Source: Zavarzinella sp.
GTDB taxonomy: Bacteria; Planctomycetota; Planctomycetia; Gemmatales; Gemmataceae
Length of the DNA stretch: 64,000 nucleotides
Reading direction: 5' to 3'
NCBI GenBank assembly: GCA_041399155.1
Contig: JAWKTI010000002.1
Location: forward strand, 496,001 to 560,000
The notes beneath the pieces were generated by a model. The model was given only the letters and a program-made list of their open reading frames with translations, did not search any database and was not told the DNA's origin. Positions 54,993 through 64,000 of the stretch are shown here, in pieces (within the stretch, counting starts at the first letter, position 1; every line of letters starts with the position of its first letter). The position numbers and the translations under genes are program-made.

Positions 54993-56576
54993 TTATTCTG
55001 CTGCTTGCCGCATTTGCGGCACTTCCATTGGCGGAGGATCAAGTTTTACGGGATCTATGTAGGCTTTGTCGTGGAAGCACATTAATAATCCATTGTCAGC
55101 ACCTGCGTACAAGCGATCGTCCTGCTCGTTTGTGAAAAAGTGTGAAAATTTTCTAATGCTGTAGGTTCCAAGCGTACGGCCCCGTCGGTTATCAATAATT
55201 ACCAGTCGACTCTGGCGGTCAAGTGCGTAAATCAGCCCTGGGTTTACCGCCAGGATGAAGTTTGCATCGTTGTTCGGTTGCGGAATGATGCGGCCATCTG
55301 GCAGGCGAGCGCCCCACAATGGCTGCAGGGTGTTCGGGTCCATTTTCAGCATTCCCCATCGTGTGCCAATCGCATACACTGCAGATTTCGTAACCACTGG
55401 TTTGCGTAATACAAAACCACCGAAGGTTGCGCGACCTTCGGGTCGTGCATTGGAAAGGTACTGTGGGGAAGTAATTACCTGCCTAGTGCTGACCACAGTC
55501 ATGCTGGAATCCTTACCGCAACTGTAAATGTTTTTCAAATTAAAGTTGTACGGTGCAGAAATAGCATCTTCCGGCATATATTCGGTGCGGATCTGAGACG
55601 CACGTGTGACATTCAAATCGGTAAACAGCAGGTTATTACCTGAAGTAACGACAAATCGGTCATCCACTGGATTCGGTGTCGGTTTCAGAATTGCAGGAAT
55701 CTCTTTCACTGCTTCATTAACCTGTAATTCCCACACGAGGCGAATTGTTGTGGCCTGATCTTTGCTGTTCAGTTTGTACAGATCACGCAAGTTTGGCAAC
55801 AAGGCAATTGATGGTGCAGCGTTGCCATCATACGCACGATACGGTGGACGGATGCTTTTTAAACCGGTAATCGATACCGTGCGGTCAATCGTATCTTCAT
55901 GGACGAACGGCGGGCGGGTGGTCGTCAGCATGGCGATCGATGGGGAACGATTGTTCGGCGTCGAAAGAAAACCAGGTTCAGGTGCTCGAAGTGTTACTCG
56001 ACTAAGTGGGTCTGGTGAATCGGGCAATTTCGGCGAAACATAACCTGGTACAGGATCAGTATACGAATAACAAAGGACTTTGCGGCTCGTCATTGGCAGG
56101 TAAATGTTGTTGTCGTCTGCAAGAATCCCAGCAGAAATTGTGCTGGGTAATTCTTCCTGAAAGCGCGTTCTTCCGTCTCGGCGATCCAGGATGAACAGAT
56201 TCTGCCCCACAACGATGAAAATCGAATCTTTGTTTGCTGCTCCAGGGTAGATGATCCCTTTGGGTACTGCGGGGCGAAAAGTCCAGACAATATCGCCTGC
56301 CTTTAAGACCCCACCTTTCTCTTCAACTCCCTGAACCAGACACACGGTGCCAGATTTCATCTGCACCAGCAACTGGTTCCCAAAGGTCTGCACGATGGCA
56401 ATGCCATCATCACGATTTTGGACGGGTAGAAAGGCTTTCCATGCAACTACCAGGTTCAAGCGGTCCAGATCGGAAGTAGACGGCACAGAACCACGGGATG
56501 AGACGATCCGGTCTTGTGCACCCGCCCAAGTGGTACAAAGGAGTACCAGCCCACAGGAAATTGTCCGCAAGAACAT
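54993..56576 (-). CDS. Secreted PQQ-type beta-propeller protein
   Basis: 527 residues from the ATG at 56576 (signal peptide MFLRTISCGLVLLCTTWAGAQ). Blades with a Trp-rich repeat feel (GDIVWTFRPAVPKG, LFILDRRDGRTRFQEEL, GLIYALDRQSRLVIID, LYAGADNGLLMCF) point to a quinoprotein-like or BamB-like propeller. Enzymatic residues were not identified, so a structural role is as likely. Confidence 0.75.
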   Translation of the reverse strand: MFLRTISCGLVLLCTTWAGAQDRIVSSRGSVPSTSDLDRLNLVVAWKAFLPVQNRDDGIAIVQTFGNQLLVQMKSGTVCLVQGVEEKGGVLKAGDIVWTFRPAVPKGIIYPGAANKDSIFIVVGQNLFILDRRDGRTRFQEELPSTISAGILADDNNIYLPMTSRKVLCYSYTDPVPGYVSPKLPDSPDPLSRVTLRAPEPGFLSTPNNRSPSIAMLTTTRPPFVHEDTIDRTVSITGLKSIRPPYRAYDGNAAPSIALLPNLRDLYKLNSKDQATTIRLVWELQVNEAVKEIPAILKPTPNPVDDRFVVTSGNNLLFTDLNVTRASQIRTEYMPEDAISAPYNFNLKNIYSCGKDSSMTVVSTRQVITSPQYLSNARPEGRATFGGFVLRKPVVTKSAVYAIGTRWGMLKMDPNTLQPLWGARLPDGRIIPQPNNDANFILAVNPGLIYALDRQSRLVIIDNRRGRTLGTYSIRKFSHFFTNEQDDRLYAGADNGLLMCFHDKAYIDPVKLDPPPMEVPQMRQAAE

Positions 56577-56904
56577 ACGCGTTGCACCCCACTTCAAAAA
56601 TTACCCACTTTAATGTAACGGACGAAACTTTAGTTTGTTAGCAGAAATTCCTGAAGAAAGGGGAGAATCTTTGCGTTTTGGTCGGTTTATAACGGTAGAT
56701 ACATCACAACTTCGTTTTCAGAGAAAATTTCCAACCGTACCGTGGCAAAAATATCAAAAATGAATGAAAATTCATTAATTATTTGCATTGGTAATTTCTC
56801 CATCAATGGAGAAATTGAAAAGTTTTTTCGTGGAAACAAAAAAATGTTGCTAAACTAAACACAATTATCTTTCTCTGTTGGTTATATGGCGGCCAGTCTG
56901 AACA
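56577..56904. other. A+T-rich divergent intergenic region before the DEAD-box helicase
   Basis: About 330 bp between two divergent genes. Holds two inverted repeats: the 24-bp one at 56793-56816 and a smaller AATGAA/TTCATT at 56763-56776. No gene. Promoters for both directions must lie here. Confidence 0.6.
56793..56816. promoter_or_regulatory. Perfect 24-bp inverted repeat upstream of the DEAD-box helicase
   Basis: AATTTCTCCAT and ATGGAGAAATT, 11-bp arms around CA, ending about 88 nt before the helicase ATG and followed by a T6 run at 56823-56828. A dimeric operator is the simplest reading. A cold-responsive leader hairpin is the alternative, since such helicases are often cold-regulated. 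Confidence 0.5.
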
Positions 56905-58152
56905 ATGCAGCCAGTGAATGAAGTTATTTCGCAAGCGATTCCGGATTCGTTTGCAAGCATGAATCTGATCCTGCCTTTACAACAAGCACTTGCATCTGCG
57001 GGTTACGTGAAACCTTCCCCAATTCAGGCACGGTTGATTCCCGTTGCTCTGAAGGGCGTGGATGTGGTGGGTCAGGCACAAACCGGTACAGGCAAAACGG
57101 CAGCTTTTTTACTGCCATTTATGAACCAGTGGCGTGGTGGCAAACTTTCGATGCCACAGGCATTGGTTATCGCGCCCACACGCGAATTGGCCAAGCAGGT
57201 TGCTGAAGAAGCAGAAAAATTATCCCCAAGCCGGTTTTTCAAAACCGTTGTCGTTTACGGCGGGGCTAACATTCGCAGACAAATCCAACAAATCGAAAGT
57301 GGCTGCACGCTGCTCGTTGGTACCCCCGGTCGGATTATCGATCTCTTACAGCAGCGAGCATTATCCCTCGATCACCTGCGTTACGTGGTGATGGATGAAG
57401 CGGACAGGATGCTGGATATTGGATTCCGGCCCCAGATCGAGCGGATTATGCGAAAAGCGCCCGCTGAACGGCAGACGTTGTTGATGTCTGCAACCTGGGC
57501 GCCACCGATCATCAAGATGACGCAGAAATACATGCGTGATCCCGTTCACATCAACATCACACCGGAAACAATGACGGTTGAGAAAATCGACCAGAAGTAC
57601 ATCACCGTCGATGCGGGTAAAAAGGTTGACTTGCTGCTCTGGTTAATCCAGAAAGAAATGCCGAAACAGAGCATCATCTTTGTGGAACGGAAAAAAACTG
57701 CCGATGTGTTGTTCCGAAAAGTACAAAGTAGCATCCCTTCCAGTGCCGCGATCCATGGTGACCTGGACCAGCGAGATCGGGAAAAAATTATGGCACGGTT
57801 TCGTGAGGGCAGCATCAGCATGCTGATCGCCACCGATGTCATGTCGCGCGGGATCGATGTTTCGGGAATTACCCACATCATCAACTACGATCTTCCTACC
57901 GATTTCGATAATTATGTGCACCGGATTGGACGCACCGGGCGGATGGGTGCGGATGGTATTGCAATCTCATTCGTGACGCCAGAGCAGGGCAGTATTCTGA
58001 CGGGCATCGAACAAACAATCAACCGCCTGATTCCTGCATTTAATGTGGAAGGGTTTGTGCCTTTTGAAAAGAAAGAGAAAGTAAAAGAAGAGGCACCTCC
58101 TTCGCAACCAGTTTACGGCAGATCCGGTCGTAAGTACTCAAATCGTCTGTAG
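56905..58152 (+). CDS. DEAD-box RNA helicase
   Basis: 415 residues. Q motif (VKPSPIQARLIP), motif I AQTGTGKTAAF, motif Ib TPGR, motif II MDEAD, motif III MSATW, motif V TDVMSRGIDV and motif VI HRIGRTGRMG. It lacks the long RNA-binding C-terminus of DeaD and resembles short RhlE-type helicases that act in ribosome assembly or RNA decay. The stop touches the convergent gene at 58153 without a gap. Confidence 0.94.
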   Translation: MQPVNEVISQAIPDSFASMNLILPLQQALASAGYVKPSPIQARLIPVALKGVDVVGQAQTGTGKTAAFLLPFMNQWRGGKLSMPQALVIAPTRELAKQVAEEAEKLSPSRFFKTVVVYGGANIRRQIQQIESGCTLLVGTPGRIIDLLQQRALSLDHLRYVVMDEADRMLDIGFRPQIERIMRKAPAERQTLLMSATWAPPIIKMTQKYMRDPVHINITPETMTVEKIDQKYITVDAGKKVDLLLWLIQKEMPKQSIIFVERKKTADVLFRKVQSSIPSSAAIHGDLDQRDREKIMARFREGSISMLIATDVMSRGIDVSGITHIINYDLPTDFDNYVHRIGRTGRMGADGIAISFVTPEQGSILTGIEQTINRLIPAFNVEGFVPFEKKEKVKEEAPPSQPVYGRSGRKYSNRL

Positions 58153-59466
58153 TTATGGTAATTCGTATGACCCACGGATAAATCCCGAGTCGGCGGGGGC
58201 CTGGTATTCAATGTCCAGATCGGGCGTATCCAGTTTTTTCTTCTGCAGGCGAGCATCCAGTACCCAATCCAGAATCCCACCTGTCAACATGGTGCGTTCT
58301 ACTGGGTAGGGCGGTTTGCCGGTATTGAAGAAATCTTCCACTTTTCTGCCCAGTGCTTCCAGAAATGCTGCCCCAGGTGGGGGTGGCAAGAAAAAGAGCG
58401 TTGAAATCGGCTCGTCTTTCCCAGCAATGGTTGCGGCAAAAGTTTCATCGGAAACATGGCCATCCAGTTGCAGTACGGTCGCTTTCAGCCCATCGCGGTA
58501 TTCCAATAGAAATGCTCTCGGCGATTGAACATCCGTGTCGCCCAGCTTTCCGGGTCGGAAGTGCTGGCAATTTTCACGTGGGTCACCATTATTGCGGGAC
58601 GGACTTCGCTTTAAGGCAGCATCGAGAAGTTTCCAGGACCAGAGACCGGCATCACCTGCTTTCCAGACTTCTGGTCCAGCGAGATATTGCACTGATTTGA
58701 CACCCTGCTGGGCACGCCCTCGAAATCTGCGTTCCACCATCGTCTGAAGTGCTTCAAGTGCATGAATGCCGTAAATCTCTACTCCGGAACGACTTACGAC
58801 TAACGCTTCCTTCATTGGGGTGCCGAGTTCCAGTTCCAGTTCTGGGCGACGATAAGTCACAGGCAGGCTCGATCCAGCCATCAACGGAAAGCCCATTTTT
58901 CTGGCCGCTGCAACCATCTCGAAGCCACGCTTTCGGTCGTAGCTGAGGTGTTTATCAACAAAGACCGGTACTACTTGTTCTGTTTCATGAAAAATCTTTA
59001 ATATTTCCTGGAAGTACTCGAAACGTGGGTAGAGAATCTGGCCTTTTTTGTTCACAGGGTAATTACCGTGTTCGCCAATCAGCATGATTCCTTCGACTGC
59101 AAGCTTCTTTTCTGCTTGTTTCAAGGCGCTGGGAATCGTGGGAGCATCAAACACACCAAATTGTTCACAGATTCGTTTAGTCAAATCATTTTCAGGGCGT
59201 TGTTCTGTGTAAATCGACCCCACCCCGAAGTCGGGGAAATGGTGCTTGCCGTTAAGCCAATAGCCATTGAGAAATCGCCCACCAAGATGGTAAGAGTGGG
59301 ACAGATAGCGGTATACTGTAGTTAAAATCGCCAGCTTTTTTGTGGCTTGTTTTTTGCGACGTGGCGGCTGGGCCAGCAAGTATTCTTCACCACGAAGCAT
59401 ACCAGGTAGGCCTGCCGTAACTCCAGCTCCTGCAAGCAGTTGCTGCAATAGAACGCGTCGATTCAT
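58153..59466 (-). CDS. Secreted protein of unknown function
   Basis: 437 residues with a twin-arginine-like N-terminus (MNRRVLLQQLLAGAGVTAG). Reads like a Rossmann-type or amidase-like planctomycete protein: KLAILTTVYRYLSHSYHLG, VEGIMLIGEHGNYP, VFVDKHLSYD, and ELELELGTPMKEALVVS. I cannot assign a known family. The Tat signal suggests export in a folded state, possibly with a cofactor. Confidence 0.7.
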   Translation of the reverse strand: MNRRVLLQQLLAGAGVTAGLPGMLRGEEYLLAQPPRRKKQATKKLAILTTVYRYLSHSYHLGGRFLNGYWLNGKHHFPDFGVGSIYTEQRPENDLTKRICEQFGVFDAPTIPSALKQAEKKLAVEGIMLIGEHGNYPVNKKGQILYPRFEYFQEILKIFHETEQVVPVFVDKHLSYDRKRGFEMVAAARKMGFPLMAGSSLPVTYRRPELELELGTPMKEALVVSRSGVEIYGIHALEALQTMVERRFRGRAQQGVKSVQYLAGPEVWKAGDAGLWSWKLLDAALKRSPSRNNGDPRENCQHFRPGKLGDTDVQSPRAFLLEYRDGLKATVLQLDGHVSDETFAATIAGKDEPISTLFFLPPPPGAAFLEALGRKVEDFFNTGKPPYPVERTMLTGGILDWVLDARLQKKKLDTPDLDIEYQAPADSGFIRGSYELP

Positions 59467-59491
59467 CAGTAGTCTCCCTGCCCACAGAAAA

Positions 59492-60784
59492 TTAGCGTGG
59501 GGCCAGCATCTGATAATCCGGATCTTCAGGATCGGCTGTCAAACGATAGATTTCCCGAAGGATTTCTCTTCGGCATGTCTGGGCAGAAGTCGCCATCAAT
59601 AGACCGTATACCCAGAACGAACCCGTGAGGCTGAGTAACCAGAACGCCATCGCATGCCGAGCTTTTTTGGTTGGTTCGGGTGGATTTTGGTTATTCTGGA
59701 AATTCTGGTTGTTTTGATTGTTATTGTTGTTTTGATTGTTGACAGCAGCGTTGTTTGCACCACCTCGACGAAAACGTGGGGGTTGATTTTGTTGATTATT
59801 GTTGATTTTTGGGCGATTGTTGTTTGGAGGCACTTCTTTTTCTGCTTTGGGGTCGTCATCATCCTCATCACGATTTTGCTGAAAGACGTTTTGTTCTTGC
59901 TGTTGTTGCATCCGTTCGAATTCCCGCTTTTGTTTTTCGCCTTCAGCAGCAACAACAGCCATCGCTGCGATGAACGCTATCACTTGAAAAACACCCAGGA
60001 ATATCAAAATCCGCACAGTCCACATCGTTGAGCGACGAACTGATTCGGTGCGTAAGCCCCGCCCCACCTGGATCTGGTAATACAAAGCAATACATTCTGT
60101 GATGCCGAAACAGGGAAAAGCCATCGCAGCGCCCATTATTCCCATCGCCATCAGCATGGCACCCGCCTGCAGGTTTTGTTGCAGGATCAGGCCTCCACCC
60201 ACCATTGAAGCAAATGAGCCGACACCACCAAATGCAGTCAGTGCGGCGAAAATGGAAGTGATCGAACCTGTTGATTTCGCCGGACGATAAGGCACTTGAA
60301 AATGTTTGCCACGCCCAGTTCCCCACAACAGGAAGGAGAGGCCCATCAGGACACACCCACCGATTAGTAAGGCGATATTTCTTCCAGGATCGTGGTTTTC
60401 AACAAGCAGATTTTCCCGTTCGAGGATCAGAAATGCCCCCAAAACAAGACCACCACCAAAAATCAGGCCACCACTGATCACGATATTACGAAATCCGATC
60501 GCAACTCGATCCCACTTTGCCGCCCGTGCCGCCAGGTCTTCCTTCCGTGGTGCAGGTGGTTCAGTTGGTCTTCGCTTGTTATTTTGCGGAATAGGTGGGG
60601 GCAACTCCCGCGATTTGCTTTGCCACAGGATTTCTTCCCGTGGCAGTTCCAGTTCCAGCTCGAATTGTGTACCAGGAACGTGAATTACTGTCATGCACGA
60701 TGGGCAACGGCCTTCCATTCCGGCGTAATGGTCTTCCACTTCAAAATTGACGCGACAACTGGGACAAGTGATCGGAATGGACAT
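59492..60784 (-). CDS. Membrane protein with N-terminal zinc ribbon and Asn/Gln-rich tract
   Basis: 430 residues. Two C-x2-C pairs at the start (TCPSCRVNFEV...RCPSCMTVIHVP) form a zinc ribbon. About five membrane helices follow (IVISGGLIFGGGLVLGAFLIL, IALLIGGCVLMGLSFLLWG, and others). Around residues 330-370 is a low-complexity stretch very rich in Asn and Gln, then one more helix. Zinc-ribbon membrane proteins of this kind are numerous in planctomycetes. Function unknown. Confidence 0.75.
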   Translation of the reverse strand: MSIPITCPSCRVNFEVEDHYAGMEGRCPSCMTVIHVPGTQFELELELPREEILWQSKSRELPPPIPQNNKRRPTEPPAPRKEDLAARAAKWDRVAIGFRNIVISGGLIFGGGLVLGAFLILERENLLVENHDPGRNIALLIGGCVLMGLSFLLWGTGRGKHFQVPYRPAKSTGSITSIFAALTAFGGVGSFASMVGGGLILQQNLQAGAMLMAMGIMGAAMAFPCFGITECIALYYQIQVGRGLRTESVRRSTMWTVRILIFLGVFQVIAFIAAMAVVAAEGEKQKREFERMQQQQEQNVFQQNRDEDDDDPKAEKEVPPNNNRPKINNNQQNQPPRFRRGGANNAAVNNQNNNNNQNNQNFQNNQNPPEPTKKARHAMAFWLLSLTGSFWVYGLLMATSAQTCRREILREIYRLTADPEDPDYQMLAPR

Positions 60785-60863
60785 AAGTAGCAGGTACCCT
60801 CGTTCAATTCAGAAAACTTCCGGTTGGCCACTTTTTTCGACCAACAGGAATGTTGCAACTCTG

Positions 60864-61721
60864 TCAATGCAGTTGATAACGATTCTTCACATCCAGCGAG
60901 ATCAACTCATTCATACTACCACTTCGCAGCCCAGCAAGGTCAAAGGTCACGAAACGAAATCCCAAATTCTGGCAGAAAATGAGGAATTTTTCACGAAAAT
61001 CCGCCTCGAGCACAATGGGGAGGAATTCCACGGGGATTTCCACGCGTGCCAGTTCATCATGGTGCAGTCGGACTCGACAATCAGGTATTTCTTTTTCACG
61101 CAGCCACTGTTCGGCGAGTTCGATCATTTGTGTGCGGGCAGGGGTCACGGCTAACCCAGGTACAATTCTGCTCGAGAGGCATGGCGATGCGGGCCGATCC
61201 CAGATGGGCAACTGCCACAATTTTGCAATTGCTCGAACAGCTTGCTTACCAAGCCCCGCTTCCTGTAGAGGGTGCCGTACTGCGAAATTCTGTGCCGCAA
61301 GCAAACCAGGTCGATAGTCTCCCAGATCATCCTGATTCGCCCCACTACAAATGGTTGAGATCCCCAACTGGGGCGCAATTTCCTGAATTTGGGAATAAAG
61401 CTCTGTTTTACAGTGGAAGCACCGAGAACCATCATTGATGAGATAATTCTCATTTTCGAATTCATTTGTGCCCACAATTATATGGCGGATGCCGATTTGC
61501 TGGGCAATATCCTTCGCGATCTGAATATCGTTGCGTGGCACACTGGCACTGTCTGCCGTTACCGCAACCGCACGGTGCTGCCAGACTTGAAAGGCACCCG
61601 CCGCAACGACAGCAGAATCTACCCCACCGCTGAAGGCAACAACCGCACCATCAGGGAATGTTGCAAGCACCGCAAGCAAGTTTTTTGAAAGTAAGTGCGG
61701 GGATTCATCGACTGTCAACAA
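60864..61721 (-). CDS. larE: LarE-type ATP-dependent sacrificial sulfur transferase
   Basis: 285 residues. PP-loop AFSGGVDSAVVA (about residue 33) for adenylation, RCFHCKTELY in the middle, and PASPCLSSRI, whose Cys corresponds to the sacrificial Cys of the Lactobacillus enzyme. LarE moves sulfur onto a pyridinium mononucleotide for the nickel-pincer cofactor. LarB, LarC and a LarA-type racemase are not in the window, so the final user is unknown. Confidence 0.9.
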   Translation of the reverse strand: MLTVDESPHLLSKNLLAVLATFPDGAVVAFSGGVDSAVVAAGAFQVWQHRAVAVTADSASVPRNDIQIAKDIAQQIGIRHIIVGTNEFENENYLINDGSRCFHCKTELYSQIQEIAPQLGISTICSGANQDDLGDYRPGLLAAQNFAVRHPLQEAGLGKQAVRAIAKLWQLPIWDRPASPCLSSRIVPGLAVTPARTQMIELAEQWLREKEIPDCRVRLHHDELARVEIPVEFLPIVLEADFREKFLIFCQNLGFRFVTFDLAGLRSGSMNELISLDVKNRYQLH

Positions 61722-62425
61722 GGTAGCCTGCCAGATCCAGATTTCAGTTGAGATATTCTCGTATTATAGGAAGGTGATGCTGGCATTACCCGCCGGAAGT
61801 ATACGTGGGGATGACATTTTGACATTTGCTAGACCTTTCATTTTTTATTAATCTTTGTGGCACCGAAACGAAGGTATTTTCAGGTTAGGAAGTTTGAAAA
61901 TCGGCCAAGATTCGATGAAATTGGCTGAAAATTCTTGAACTGAAAGAAATTTTGGAAAAACTTAAAAAAATATTGACTTTTTCTGTTGCCCGGTTCCATC
62001 TGCTAGATACTATATCATTTACGCAATCCTTACAAATTAACCTCCACTATTTGATCGCTGGTGGTTGGTAGTTGTTTGTAAGTGGCTGATGCGTGCGGGA
62101 ATAAGACTCATGAGTCAGAGGCATTGGGTGGGTGATTCATTTTGTGTTTCTGACTACTCGAGATTTCCCGGCAGCCAAGGCGTGTCGCGTTCTTTGTCCA
62201 TCTTCGTGGTGAAAATGCGTACCATTCAATTGAATTCTGCTCTTTTTGATTGTTTCCACAACTTACCAGCTTCTGGTAAAGATTTCTGTAAATCGGCTCG
62301 AACCGCTCCAACAGAAGCACCACGAGCATAACTGAACCATTATCATCTGACTGGCTCGTTTTGCATCGCTGTGCAGCGAGTGAATCAGAAAAACAACGTT
62401 TATTCCCTCGGGAGACCTTTCGGCT
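61722..62425. other. Long divergent leader between larE and rpoB
   Basis: About 700 bp, A+T-rich in the first half. No tRNA, ribosomal protein gene or other gene seen. Contains a possible promoter (61819-61848), a palindrome ATTCAATTGAAT (62224-62235) and a short hairpin TCGCTG-TG-CAGCGA (62366-62379). The region would be a long 5' leader for rpoB if the promoter is used. Confidence 0.55.
61819..61848 (+). promoter_or_regulatory. Possible sigma-70-type promoter for rpoB
   Basis: TTGACA at 61819-61824, a perfect -35, then 18 nt to TTTTAT at 61843-61848, a fair -10. It reads toward rpoB but lies about 580 nt from its start codon. Confidence 0.35.
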
Positions 62426-64000
62426 ATGGCCATCCCAGCTAACAGAACGATTATTCCAACCAAAGTTCGGAAATTCAACCGCGTGGGTGACGCTGTCAGT
62501 GTCCCACCGCTTACGGAAATCCAGACCAGTGCTTATGATCGCTTTTTGCAACTCGACATACCGTCGAACAAACGCACCCATACCGGCTTGGAAGGCGTTT
62601 TGCAAGAAGTTTTTCCCATCGAAAGCTACGACAAGAAAATCCAGTTGGAATACGTCAAGTATGAACTGGGCAAGCCACGCTTCGAGCCGGATGAGTGCCG
62701 CCAATTGCGCGTAACGTATGGCCGCCCATTCAAAGTACAGTTGCGTTTGCGTAAATCCGATGGCACCACCCTGGAAGAAGAAGTGTTTCTGGGCGACATG
62801 CCCATCATGATTGGCGGGGGCGAATTTATAATCAACGGTGCCGAGCGTGTCGTTGTTTCCCAGCTTCACCGCTCCCCAGGCGTGGACTTCGTGCAGACCA
62901 TCGACGGTGACCTGACCCTGCACACCTGCCGGATTATTCCTGAGCGAGGATCCTGGATTGAAATCAATGTCACCAAGAAGCAAACTCTTGGTGTCAAAAT
63001 CGACCAATCGGGTAAATTCAGTGCCATTACCTTGCTTCGCGCGATGGATCCGGAATATTCATCCAGCGCAGCAATCCTTCGGCAGTTTTATACACCGGAA
63101 AAGATTAAAGTGACCGCTGGTCCTTCGCGGGTGAAGTTGGTGGGTGATCCGGAAACGGAACAGCCACCGATGGTGGCTGATGATGATGTGATCGATCCGG
63201 AAACCGGTGAAGTTTACATCAACGCTGGCGAAGTTTTCACCAATGAAATCGTTGACCGAATTGTCGCTTCCACCATTAAAGAACTGACGGCACTCGCCCC
63301 ACCGAAAGATTCGCTGATCCTGGAATCGATCAAGGAAGATGGTACCGAATCCCACGAAGCGGCTTTGCTGAAAATCTTTGGCAAACTGCGACCTGGGAAT
63401 CCCGCCCAGCTCGAAAAAGCCAAAGAGCTGTTTCGAGAAAAGTTTCTCGATTCCAACCGTTACCGACTGGGTCGCGTGGGGCGTTTTCGCGTTAATCGGA
63501 AGTTCGATCAGAATGTTCCTGAAACCGAAATGACACTGCGTGCAGTCGACTTTGTGAACGCAATTCGCTATATCCTGAAGTTGCGTGAGCAGGACAAAAC
63601 CAAAGAAGATGAAGCCCACTTCAACGTGGACGACATCGACCACCTGGGGAATCGTCGCCTGCGTACCATCGATGAACTCGCATGCGATGAACTGCGCAAA
63701 GGTTTCCTGAAGCTTCGTCGTACTGTTCAGGAACGGATGGCTTCCCGTGGGGAAGAAGAGCAGTCTCCCCGCTCGTTGATTAATCCGAAGAGTGTTTCTG
63801 CAGCCATTGAATACTTTTTTGGGCGAAGTGAATTATCGCAGGTAGTCGACCAGACCAACCCACTCTCTCAGTTGACCCACGAACGGCGACTTTCTGCCCT
63901 TGGACCTGGGGGTTTGAACCGGAAGCGTGCAGGTTTCGAAGTTCGAGACGTGCACCTGAGTCACTATGGACGTATTTGTCCGATTGAAACTCCTGAAGGA
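62426..64000 (+). CDS. rpoB: RNA polymerase beta subunit (3' end outside window)
   Basis: First 525 codons of rpoB. N-terminal FNRVGDAVSVPPLTEIQTSAYDRFL, MPIMIGGGEFIINGAERVVVSQLHRSPGV, and the rifampicin-region FFGRSELSQVVDQTNPLSQLTHERRLSALGPGGL...RDVHLSHYGRICPIETPEG. The Asp, His and Ser positions of the rifampicin pocket look wild-type in this stretch. GGGAG lies 11 nt before the ATG. Unusually for bacteria, no rplJ-rplL pair stands directly upstream. larE is divergent instead. Confidence 0.98.
   Translation, partial: MAIPANRTIIPTKVRKFNRVGDAVSVPPLTEIQTSAYDRFLQLDIPSNKRTHTGLEGVLQEVFPIESYDKKIQLEYVKYELGKPRFEPDECRQLRVTYGRPFKVQLRLRKSDGTTLEEEVFLGDMPIMIGGGEFIINGAERVVVSQLHRSPGVDFVQTIDGDLTLHTCRIIPERGSWIEINVTKKQTLGVKIDQSGKFSAITLLRAMDPEYSSSAAILRQFYTPEKIKVTAGPSRVKLVGDPETEQPPMVADDDVIDPETGEVYINAGEVFTNEIVDRIVASTIKELTALAPPKDSLILESIKEDGTESHEAALLKIFGKLRPGNPAQLEKAKELFREKFLDSNRYRLGRVGRFRVNRKFDQNVPETEMTLRAVDFVNAIRYILKLREQDKTKEDEAHFNVDDIDHLGNRRLRTIDELACDELRKGFLKLRRTVQERMASRGEEEQSPRSLINPKSVSAAIEYFFGRSELSQVVDQTNPLSQLTHERRLSALGPGGLNRKRAGFEVRDVHLSHYGRICPIETPEG

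Noticed and set aside
62040..62110. Possible tRNA or small RNA in the rpoB leader (GT-rich stretch)
   Set aside because: No cloverleaf arms or T-arm consensus could be found by eye.
62108..63007. 299-codon open frame on the minus strand
   Set aside because: It is antisense to the start of rpoB and shows no family resemblance; rpoB is unmistakable on the other strand.
1..64000. CRISPR arrays
   Set aside because: No regularly spaced short repeats were seen anywhere in the window.

Overview
The window looks like a chromosomal segment of a planctomycete, probably a relative of the Gemmatales/Gemmataceae. It carries three large secreted proteins of the DUF1549/DUF1553 (Planctomycete cytochrome c) type, a MoxR-DUF58 unit, many secreted proteins of unknown role, and an XPB-Bax1 repair pair. 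Base composition is moderate, near half G+C by eye, and clearly more A+T-rich around 43.5-48 kb. No rRNA, tRNA or CRISPR array was recognised. The identification to order is inference from gene content only.

Layout. 0-2 kb: a truncated PlsC-type acyltransferase and an amidohydrolase. 1.7-4.9 kb: an accessory insert flanked by two ~220-bp direct repeats. The repeats are duplicated copies of the 3' end of a Bax1-like gene plus the amidohydrolase promoter. Inside lie an ADP-ribosyltransferase-like gene, an IS630-family element and a HEPN-like gene with an R-x4-H motif. Removing the IS in silico leaves the HEPN and ART-like genes about 8 nt apart as a candidate two-gene operon. 4.7-7.3 kb: XPB-like helicase and Bax1 nuclease. 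7.4-13 kb: PEP carboxykinase, a secreted cystatin, and a three-gene unit ending in an ATP-dependent DNA ligase-like protein with a histone H1-like tail. 13-15.5 kb: membrane-bound spermidine synthase-like protein. 15.5-20.4 kb: ergothioneine cluster (EgtB, an EgtUV-like ABC transporter, DUF427, EgtD). 20.4-23 kb: holB-tmk-lipA. 23-26 kb: DUF486, esterase, a DacZ-like diadenylate cyclase, Sco1. 26-38 kb: the three DUF1549 proteins with YifB/ComM, DapA and a small conserved protein. 37.7-43 kb: gamma carbonic anhydrase, a metal-less M24-fold protein, and pyruvate carboxylase. 43.5-48 kb: an A+T-rich pair of secreted proteins, one an HtrA-like protein with all three catalytic residues replaced, the other a frameshifted leucine-rich-repeat protein. 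48-53 kb: membrane and c-type cytochrome proteins. 52-57 kb: MoxR-unknown-DUF58 and a PQQ-type propeller. 57-62 kb: DEAD-box helicase, a secreted protein, a zinc-ribbon membrane protein, and LarE. 62.4-64 kb: the first 525 codons of rpoB.

Genes are densely packed with several zero-gap convergent ends, so classical terminators are scarce. The strongest leads are the HEPN/ART-like operon in the duplicated-flank island, the ergothioneine biosynthesis-plus-transport operon with a domain order unlike the described EgtU, the catalytically dead HtrA-propeller protein next to the LRR gene, and the ligase unit with two unrecognised partners.
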